From Priapulus caudatus (lineage: Eukaryota; Priapulida; Priapulimorpha; Priapulimorphida; Priapulidae), in NCBI RefSeq assembly GCF_000485595.1, contig NW_014578112.1, positions 16,740 to 44,510 on the forward strand: DNA of 27,771 bases. The letters run 5' to 3'. Below, piece by piece: positions 20,032 through 27,771 of the stretch (its first letter is position 1; the number at the start of each line of letters is the position of its first letter). The translations under genes and the position numbers were made by a program. The notes under the pieces were generated by a model. The model ran no database searches, was not told the DNA's origin, and saw only the letters and a program-made list of their open reading frames with translations.

Positions 20032-20136
20032 TGTAGAAGACACTAGAAAGCATTTCCCAGACCTTGCTGCTATATGCTTTTAGAGCAGCATGCTGGACAC
20101 GAACAGTATCCCGCTGTACTCGATCAGCACTGTCAG
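20032..20136 (-). CDS. Possible orphan exon, phase 1 to 1, unknown
   Basis: The minus strand has acceptor TCTATTCTAG, a 105-bp open stretch, and donor TACA|GTAAGT, a near-perfect consensus. The translation contains DRVQRDTVRVQHAALKAYSS and KVWEMLSSVFY, a probable amphipathic helix with no Cys and no Ig motif. Both ends are phase 1, as in the modules of the surrounding minus-strand gene, so it could splice between Ig 4 and Ig 5. It could equally belong to another gene or be chance. Confidence 0.3.
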
Positions 20137-20988
20137 CTAGAATAGATATGTTTGCTTTTTGACACCGATTTCAACAGGAAGATATTGCTGTCAGTGACAA
20201 AAACGTCGATATTGATCGCAGCGTTTGAAACCATCCACCGTTTTAGATATGGCACAGTTATAAAGGAAATATTTTCGGCATTATTATTATTTGGTAACGA
20301 CTATACTAGCCATTAGTGAAGAACACTACTAAAGGCTACTAGCTGAGGTTTTCTGCCTCGTCAGGGCATATGATCCAACCACCAATGCTGGCACATTTGA
20401 TAAGAACTTTTATATTCAAAATTGATAATTGTCTAGTAATTGATATAACAGAACTGTTACCCGATTTCTAACACTGGGATATGGCCTTGCTGTTTTTGAA
20501 ATATTTTTACTATACTTATTTGATTTATATGATTTACTTTTTATAAGAATGTTTAGATTGAACCAAGAATATTACATAATACATGTAATACACATTCACT
20601 GAATTATGTTTGTAATTCGATCCTTTGTTATTTGTATAAACTCAATATTTCTCGATCCAACATGACCTCACCAGTGCTTTCCTTTAATTTTCTATCCTTC
20701 ACATACATCGTGTTACACAGATGCATGCATGATTTACTTATCTACACTATTCATATACTTATGCTGCGAAAATGCTTGCTCTTTGCCCACGCATATATAT
20801 CTTATTACAATGATACACCCGATTGTTATCACCATACCCCACATTTCCTACTCTAAACCTCTATCAACAAAAACATGCCACTAGCTACTTAAGGACACCC
20901 TACACAAGGGGACTGGTCCACACGGGTACGATGAATCGACAGCAGACTTACGCGGCGCGTGGCCTGTTATATGTTTGTTACTTCTTGC

Positions 20989-21583
20989 CTGATACTGTAA
21001 CGTCTACGGTGCTTGACACTGGGTTGCTGTCAGTCGTTATGCACCTATAGGTACCCTCATCAGAAGTCCTTACGTTGTCGATTTGCAGCACAAACACGGT
21101 GTCCCCAGCATCAGGTTCCATCAGAACCGAGATTCTACTGTCAGACGAGACCACCTCGTCTGCGTTGGTGAGAGTTGTGTACCGGGTACCGGTCCTCTGC
21201 TTCTGCCACTCCACCTAACCGAAAGTAATGACATACAAATGTTCCAAGGTCAAGACAGCTGTCAACGGGGAATAAACACGCATTTTTTTTTTAAAAAACT
21301 TTAAGATTACAAACATTGAAAATTCGACGATATAACTAGTTATAAATATCACTGCACATTGTCAGACACTATATCATAAACTTTGCTTTTAAAATATGAT
21401 GATAATTTTTTACCCGTACCAACTTTATATTTCGGTTATATCAAAATTATCTCATTGTTAATCTTACAGTTGTACTTCCAGAGAGACCTGTGACAAAGCA
21501 TTCAAGCTCTAGAAAGTCCCCAATAACGACGTCAGTATCTTGTGTAATATCCATAATTTCTGGGTCTGTGCCACTACTCCCAC
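20989..21583 (-). CDS. Ig domain 4, N-half and C-half exons
   Basis: Exons are 21583-21468 (116 bp) and 21214-20989 (226 bp). The N-half has GDFLELECFVTGLSGSTT and a phase-0 donor ACT|GTAAGA. The C-half starts VEWQKQRTGT and carries VFVLQIDNVRTSDEGTYRC. It then reaches SSTVDVTVSG at TCAG|GCAAGA, which fits a GC-AG donor. If it is not spliced there, the frame reads GKK and stops at 20978-20980. So this exon may be either internal, with a rare GC donor, or the last exon of a separate gene. Confidence 0.87.
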
Positions 21584-22058
21584 CTGCAACAAAAGCACAT
21601 CGCAACAAACACATATCATATGTTTCCATACGTTAATAACGGCCTATTAGATATTATTACGCATTAATACCATGCTGATGTCATCTTGTCTAGTACAGTC
21701 AACTCTACACTAAACAATTTTGAAAAGGCAGAAAATAGTTTCCTGACAAAGTTCTGTTGCTCTGTATACAAAATTTACATCACACCCAAGTATTACCTAG
21801 TGGGTGAGATAATTCCAAATTTTTCTTTATAATGTAAGAAGATATGCTACTGCAGTGTATGAAGCCATGCATGTTTGGTGTTTACTAAAGTGATTGACGA
21901 AGTCTAATTGCTGCCATGCAGTGATTGAAATGTAACTCACTAACAACCATTCATATCACAGAAATATTTTGTGTCTGTTATTATATTTCATTATTTTGTC
22001 ACACATCAATGGCATATTTAAAAGGACTATTGACTTAGAACTTAAATGATATCATTAC
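21584..22058. other. Intron between Ig 3 and Ig 4
   Basis: AT-rich intron; nothing else was seen. Confidence 0.6.
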
Positions 22059-22579
22059 CTGACACAGTGACATCTACATTTTTCTGCACTGGTGTTCTAT
22101 CTGTGGATGCACATCTGTATACGCCTGCATCAGCAGAGGCCACATTATCAATAGTTAATGTGAACGTGTCTCGAGAGCCAACAGTTGATTGCTTTACATC
22201 AACCCTCCGGTCTGCAGCGATCACATTTCCGCCCTGCGTCAATGTCGTTGTGCGAGTTCCACGCACCTTTAACCACTCAATCTGCAATTACAGTGTGTTG
22301 AGGAAATACATCTGTATTAGATTATTCTATATATTTTACTCATACATGCCTATAGTATTGCACAACTTGCACATAGTATTTAATAAGTGGCCATAGCATC
22401 TACTTATAGTTCATATTATAGGCAATGTCCTGTTGTATAAACACATAGTTTGATCTAGAGGGCTATACTTACTGTTATTCTTCCTGATAAGCCGGTAACT
22501 GTACAGAAGAGTGATAGCGTTTTGTCTGCTGCAACATCTGTTTTTTGTGAGATTGCCACAATGCTGACTGAGCTGCCAT
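22059..22579 (-). CDS. Ig domain 3, N-half and C-half exons
   Basis: Exons are 22579-22473 (107 bp) and 22281-22059 (223 bp). The N-half has VSIVAISQKTDVAADKTLSL then FCTVTGLSG, with the phase-0 donor ACA|GTAAGT. The C-half has IEWLKVRGTRTTTLTQGGNV, TFTLTIDNVASADAGVYRCA and KNVDVTVSG, ending in phase 1 (TCAG|GTAATG). Both Ig Cys and the Trp are present. Confidence 0.9.
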
Positions 22580-22961
22580 CTGCATGCAAATGATGTATAT
22601 AATCATATAGCAGCAAATCAGTGATGCTACTTCACCTTATAAAATTAAATCCACCAGCTATATGCATTAACATCATACTACATTATAAGAAAGTTAAACA
22701 TAAAAGTTTATAAAATGCTGTACTGATAAAGTCTCAACCTGCCCAAGTTTTCAATAACATGGTCAAGCAAATATTTCTTTAGCGCAGACACAGAACAAGT
22801 TTCCCAACTGAGAAGATTAAATGCAAATTTGCATATGAGCCATTAACATTTTCTTGTCACAGGTTTAATAAGACATATGTCACATTGTTTTGTATGTATT
22901 CTCCATTGATTCAGCAATTTATATTCATTAGATGAATTTCAAATTGAACAATTTTACGTAC
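22580..22961. other. Intron between Ig 2 and Ig 3
   Basis: AT-rich intron; nothing else was seen. Confidence 0.6.
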
Positions 22962-23761
22962 CTCCAACAGTGACCTCTAACGACTCGCTCACAGGGTCGC
23001 TGCCAGTTACCTGACACTGATACGTGCCGGAATCAGATACCTTCACATTAACGATGGTGAGAGTGTACTTGTCTTGCTGGTTGGTAGACGTTTTAGTTAT
23101 GCGCACATTGCGGTTACTAGTTACACGTGTAGTACCACTAGTGAGTAAAGTGACTTGCCGGTCAACTATGTGTTGCCACTCTACCTACAGGATTTTATAG
23201 AGGTACATTAGTGACAATAGAGTAATTAGTGCGGTGAAGAGCAAAACTGGTTCTACATAAAGTGACAATATAGAAGTGAAATTTCATTCATATACATATA
23301 TATATATATATATACATTATTGCTATGCAAGTAAATTCGTGATTTCTATAAGATTAAATAACAATATAATAGATGATGATGGATTATTTGTTTTATTTAA
23401 ATATTTTTACATTATAAATGTTTCTGTGTCAATGAAAGGAAGATGAATTTCACAACTCCAAACCACAACAGCACACAGCACACAGCACACAGCATTTCGT
23501 TTAATTTTTGCTCTTCAAGGTAGCATTATATATGCTATATATTCCCGCATCCATTATATTATTTAAACCATAAATATGATTTGTTTACTAAGAGATATCG
23601 ACATAGTCTACTAAATAAACAAATCAATAAATCAAAGAAAACCTGACCCACCTCACTACCATCTGGGAGTCCAGTGACAGTGCACTCCACCATAAGGTCA
23701 CTGTTTTCATTGACAGTTATATCTTCGCTGATAGACACTATCTCTGCTGTTGCATCACCAG
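22962..23761 (-). CDS. Ig domain 2, N-half and C-half exons
   Basis: Exons are 23761-23652 (110 bp) and 23184-22962 (223 bp). The N-half has IVSISEDITVNENSDLMVEC and TVTGLPDGSE, donor GAG|GTGGGT in phase 0. The C-half has VEWQHIVDRQVTLLTSGTTR, KYTLTIVNVKVSDSGTYQCQ and SESLEVTVGG, donor GGAG|GTACGT in phase 1. The C-half lacks a Met start and is only visible from its splice sites. Simple repeats (TA near 23297, CACAGCA near 23470) lie in the intron between its halves. Confidence 0.9.
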
Positions 23762-23983
23762 CTGAAAGTATCAAAATCAGTGATGCCAAATACCAAAAAT
23801 AAATCATTAACTATATCTTCGGCTGCCACGTGGCACTCTAATGCCAACGTACTATGTAATGTCTATAAGTGTGACATGATTAATATATGCATATGTGCTT
23901 CTAAATCAAGTCATATATAATAACGTGAATGTTTATTATATAAAGTAGCTTATTGCGTCTACAACAAACCATATAGTATATAC

Positions 23984-24521
23984 CTAAAACTTGAACCTCG
24001 ACATCTTCTTGGATCGAATTACGTGATGTTGTTTCACATCTGTATGTGCCTTCATCCTGGGTCTTGACATTAGTTATTGTCAACGTGAATGTTTTCTTGT
24101 TGCCGGAGGTGGTTTCGGTAACTCCGATTCTACTGTCACTGGTCAGTACCACATCTTCACCACGTGTTAGGGTTGTCACACGATTTCTACGCACTTTTTG
24201 CCATTCAATCTACAAACAATATTAACAGCATTACAAAAACGTGGTATATACACATAACTGCACATGATATTACGATCTATGGTAGCAAACAGATGAGATA
24301 TCGATAAACCACAAGCTTTATATACCAAAACACATGCTGAATGCTAGGATAAGATCAATATTTCTATTACATAGCATTACAAATTTGTATAGTATTTACT
24401 TGTATTATACATACCGTTTCACTGCCAGTCAGACTAGTAACATCACATACTAGCACAAGGTCTCTGGTTTCCCGAAGAACCGTGTTCTCACTGATGAATG
24501 TGATTTCTGTTATGCCAGATC
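23984..24521 (-). CDS. Ig domain 1, N-half and C-half exons
   Basis: Exons are 24521-24415 (107 bp) and 24209-23984 (226 bp). The N-half has ITFISENTVLRETRDLVLVC and DVTSLTGSET, donor ACG|GTATGT in phase 0. The C-half has IEWQKVRRNRVTTLTRGEDV, TFTLTITNVKTQDEGTYRCE and EDVEVQVLG, ending in phase 1. This is the most 5' convincing exon pair of the gene. The N-half takes in a phase-1 codon, so more 5' exons must exist to the right. A damaged second copy of the N-half is seen near 25207-25310. Confidence 0.9.
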
Positions 24522-25206
24522 CTAGAAAATTAAAAATGATACAAATTAAGTTTATTTTGTATAATTGTTTCATACTGTAAACGTGATTTAACGAGCTCTA
24601 AATGCTATTATCTAAACTCCAACTTGCTCAGCTTTTTTTACCACTCACATAATGCAGAAAACAACCTTTTCCTTGGCATGAATGAATTATTTGTAGAATG
24701 GATAACAAAGATGGTGTGAGCATGGAACATAATCTAATTGTATTGAATTCTTCATTTTCAACAGTTGAAATGATTTGCTAAAGCCTAGATATCTAGAATA
24801 GCACGGTTCATATTGTATTGTATTATCTTGCCAAATTCGTGGATAGGTATACAGTTTCCGTAAAAAGAAATGACCTATTATATACTAATATAATATTTTA
24901 AACATGACACTGCCATGACTGAAAGATGCAGAGCACTAAATCATATTTTCTATATACATAAAAACACTTAAGTGGTTGCCACAAGTCGCTGTCCGATTGG
25001 TTGGAGCCCATTGAGCACACGAGCATACGAAACCCAGCAATGTCACTAACTCCCCCACACGTGCAGGCTCACTCAGTCATAGCACTCACACTAACACTTA
25101 AACACTACAAGACTATACAACATTGCCACTTATACTAAGGCAAACAACTTTCGTGAGGTTATAACGTTATCAAAAGTTAATAACGTTATTAAAAACCAAA
25201 GCTAAG
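24425..25206. repeat. Tandem duplicated block, unit 1
   Basis: This begins inside the Ig 1 N-half exon and runs through the upstream intron to TAACGTTATT AAAAACCAAA. It is followed at once by unit 2 in direct orientation. Confidence 0.85.
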
Positions 25207-26068
25207 ATCAGAACTAGAAACATCAACGATACTACACAAGGTTCTGGTTCTCCGAAGAATGCCTGTGCTCTTACGATGAAGGTGATTTCTGTTATGACCA
25301 GATCTCTAGAAATATTAATAATGATACAATTAACGTTGTATTTAGTAATAATGTTGTTTCATAGCTGTAAATCGTGATTTAACGAGCTCTAAATGCTATT
25401 ATCTAAACTCCAACTTGCTCAGCTTTTTTTACCCGACTCCATAATTGCAGAGAAAGCAACCTTTCACTTGGCATGAATGAATTATTTGTTAAAATGGATA
25501 ACAAAAGATGGTGTAGCATGGAACATAATCTAATTGTATGAATTCTTCATTTTCACACAGTTGAAATGATTTGCTTAAAGGCCGTAGAATACTAGAATAG
25601 CACGGTTCATATTGATTGTATTATCTTGCCACAATCTTCGTGATAGGTATGACATGTTTGTCCGTAAAAAACGAAATGATCCTGATTATATACTATATAT
25701 AATATTGTTAAACATACATCTGGCCATGGACTTGAATATGATGCAACACTAAATCATATTTCTATTAAATACATAACAAGACCACTTAACGTGGTTGCCA
25801 GCAGTATCGGCATGTCCGATGGCTGTTGAGCCAATTGAGCACAACCGAAGCTATGACGATAAAACGCGCAGCAAAACAAATTGTCCCCAAAACTAACTCC
25901 CCCACACGTGGCCAGGCTCACTCAGTCATAGCGCACTCACCAACTAACGACTTAAACACCTACAAGAACTACAAACATTGCCACCTTATACTAAGCAAAC
26001 ACATTTCGCTGAGTTATAACGTATCTAAGAGAAGTTAATAACGTTATTAAAAACCAAAGCTAGAGTAG
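25207..26068. repeat. Tandem duplicated block, unit 2, noisy
   Basis: This repeats unit 1 in order, including a frame-broken copy of part of the Ig 1 N-half exon (minus strand, about 25207-25310) and the final TAACGTTATT. It is some 80 bp longer, because of many scattered small insertions. The excess of indels over substitutions points to uncorrected long-read sequence rather than evolutionary decay. Confidence 0.85.
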
Positions 26069-26861
26069 AGAGGATGAACCAAGTAGACAAGTAAGGGGAG
26101 ATGAATAAAGGAGATCAAGATATAGAAAAATGTATATTAAGTAAAAAGGAGAGAGAGGAATGGATGAAAAAATGGTCGAGTATGAAAGAAGGTGGGGTGG
26201 TAAAGAAACTGTATCGTAAGCCACGTATGCTAAGCAGGTTATTTTCATAAGCGTTTGCTGCCAAGCCAAGTGTAGTTATTTGCTAGTGCATTAAGCATTA
26301 GACAATAGCTGGTATTAATGGAAAAACGACTGCTTATAGAAGATCTCAACTAACAAGTAAATGTGAATCACAAGAAGCATATAATATTATGCGCAAATAC
26401 TTATGCACATTTAAAATTCATTAGGCATAGCTGTGTCAAATGCAACCTGAGATGACAGCATTAGCAGACAACAACATATTTGGTGTGATACCCTTAGTTG
26501 TTGATTTGAGATGACCTGTTGTGGTCGTTACTAAACCTGATGTGAAATGAGAAACAATTAGATACATTAACTCCCTGCATGAACAATTCCCTGCATGAAC
26601 ATATACTACATATACATATACCTCTCATTCTATAAGCAAGTTAAACGTTCCCATTACGATAACTCACACATGGCATAGAGTAAATATTTTATTATACGAA
26701 AGAAACTATTATATAGAAAGCTTACATATATATATATATTTATATTACTATTATAGTATATATATATATATATAATATAATATTTATATATGAATCGATT
26801 GTTATAATATAATAAATAGGACCTAGAAAGGGCAGCTTTGCGACAACCGTACATGTATCCC
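26069..26861. other. Non-coding, with AT microsatellites
   Basis: This holds a purine-rich GGAGA/GAAAA stretch near 26090-26170, a direct repeat of CCCTGCATGAACA near 26572-26600, and TA tracts at about 26724-26790. No exon of the Ig gene was recognised. Confidence 0.5.
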
Positions 26862-27771
26862 CCAGTGTCTCCGCAAGATGTGTAAGTTAACCAAAGTTTG
26901 GTTCGCGCTAGGTCAATTAGGCGCGAGCTAAGAAGCTGAGACCAAAAATGAATGAAGGTCAAGGTCAAGGTCAAGGTCAATGTCAAAATAAAGTTGGCGA
27001 GTGACCTGGTTCGGTACGGGAGCACCATTCTCCCCAAGATGTGTAAGTAATACCCAAGTTGTTGGATAGAAAGCTAGGTTCAATAGGGCCGACGTAAAGA
27101 GGCGAGGGAAATATGATAAAGTTCAAGGTAAAGGTCAAATACAGGTCGTAGTGACGCTGGTTTTGTACGCAACACACGATTCTCGCCAAGATGTGTAAGT
27201 ATATCTCAAGTTATTGTAGCGCTAAAGTTCAATTAAGAGGCCGAGTGTTAAAATAAGCCGGGACATGGAAACTATGATCAAGGTAAAGTAAAGGTCAAAT
27301 AAAGGTCGTAGTGACGCTGCTTCGTAGCGTTAGGCTCAGATTAGGGACAGAGTTATAGCGGCAGGAAATAATCAAGGGTCAAGTAAAGGGTCCAAATAAA
27401 GTCGCAGTGACCTGGTTTGTTGTACGCTGCCGCACCTTCTTCCCAAGATGTGAAGTATAATCCAAAGTTTGGTAGCGCTAAGGCTCAATAGGGGCCAGAG
27501 TTAAAGCGGAACGCGGAATATTATCCAATAGTCAGGTAAAGGTCAAATAAAGTCGTAGTGCCTGGTTATCGGACGCGACCACAATTCCCCCAAGACTGTG
27601 AAGTATATCCAATTTGTAGCGCTAAGCTGCAATAAGGGCCCGAGTATAGACAAGAAGGGAATATGATCAAGGTCAAGGTAACATGTCAAATTAAAGTCGC
27701 AGTGACCTGGTTTGGTACGCTGCCACCTTCTCCCCAAGCCTGTGTAAGTAGACCTAATTTGGCCACGCTCA
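26862..27771. repeat. Satellite-like tandem repeat, period about 145-155 bp, reaching the window edge
   Basis: The landmark CAAGATGTGTAAGTA (with variants) recurs near 26875, 27033, 27186, 27444, 27591 and 27734. Between landmarks, GGTAGCGCTA, AGGTCAAATAAAGTCG and GTGACCTGGTTTGGTACGC recur in the same order. One unit near 27330 is shortened. Units differ by many one-base indels. The first unit contains five AAGGTCA-like hexamers in tandem near 26950-26985. Open frames here are repeat artefacts. Confidence 0.88.

Larger units (their letters stand above)
1028..24521 (-). other. Gene model: multi-Ig, Kunitz and fibrinogen-like (Caspr-type) extracellular protein
   Basis: This entry joins the minus-strand exons listed separately. 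Order from the 5' side: Ig 1-4 (each an N-half and a C-half exon), Ig 5 and 6 (same design), Ig 7 (two exons), Ig 8 (one exon), fibrinogen-like module 1 with an internal Kunitz domain, a linker exon, and fibrinogen-like module 2. Modules begin and end in phase 1, the classic shuffling phase of extracellular proteins. Lengths fit: N-halves are 107-116 bp and C-halves 223-229 bp. No signal peptide, membrane segment or stop was found at either end, so the ends lie outside the window. The 8.8-kb interval between Ig 4 and Ig 5 holds an opposite-strand gene, so two separate genes remain possible. The product is presumably secreted or surface-bound and used in adhesion or recognition; that role is inferred from its domains only. 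Confidence 0.6.

Noticed and set aside
26654-27189. Minus-strand open frames over the edge satellite
   Set aside because: They follow the tandem repeat and AT microsatellites and have no conserved motif.

Overview
The window is eukaryotic nuclear DNA, almost certainly from an invertebrate animal. It is AT-rich, genes are split by GT-AG introns of about 0.15-1.7 kb, and the recognisable products are metazoan: immunoglobulin (Ig) domains, a Kunitz inhibitor domain, fibrinogen-like modules of the contactin-associated-protein (CNTNAP/Caspr) type, and a C1GALT1-like core-1 O-glycan galactosyltransferase. The phylum cannot be fixed from the sequence alone.

Minus strand, from right to left: Ig modules 1-4 (24521-20989), a long 8.8-kb interval, Ig modules 5-8 (12145-7472), fibrinogen-like module 1 (7121-3340), a linker exon (3005-2886) and fibrinogen-like module 2 (2656-1028). 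A Kunitz domain is inserted inside module 1. Exon ends were placed by splice sites and checked by reading phase. Almost every junction closes in phase, so this can be one long extracellular Ig + fibrinogen-like protein, with its 5' end and its 3' end outside the window. It could also be two genes, because a stop codon lies just past Ig 4. The layout recalls invertebrate Ig-plus-fibrinogen recognition proteins, but the fibrinogen-like part is the Caspr type.

Plus strand: a four-exon C1GALT1-like gene (13604-18008) lies in the 8.8-kb interval, antisense to the Ig gene. Its second intron carries a 2.53-kb DNA transposon (14761-17290) with perfect 12-bp terminal inverted repeats, a partial transposase-like ORF and eight copies of a 15-bp internal repeat. 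A roughly 20-bp G-rich insertion in exon 1 breaks the frame just before the Asp-rich catalytic motif.

Repeats and assembly: several direct duplications (1-640 / 4124-4745; 24425-25206 / 25207-26068) and the right-end satellite differ by scattered one-base indels, and there is an N at 813. This looks like uncorrected long-read sequence. Coding exons carry at least three inferred one-base frame breaks plus the G-run, so apparent pseudogene lesions should be read with caution. Other repeats are a 1-kb GCAC/ACGC array, a 230-bp MITE, a perfect 155-bp duplication, a 27-bp x 4 minisatellite and a satellite of about 150 bp at the right edge.
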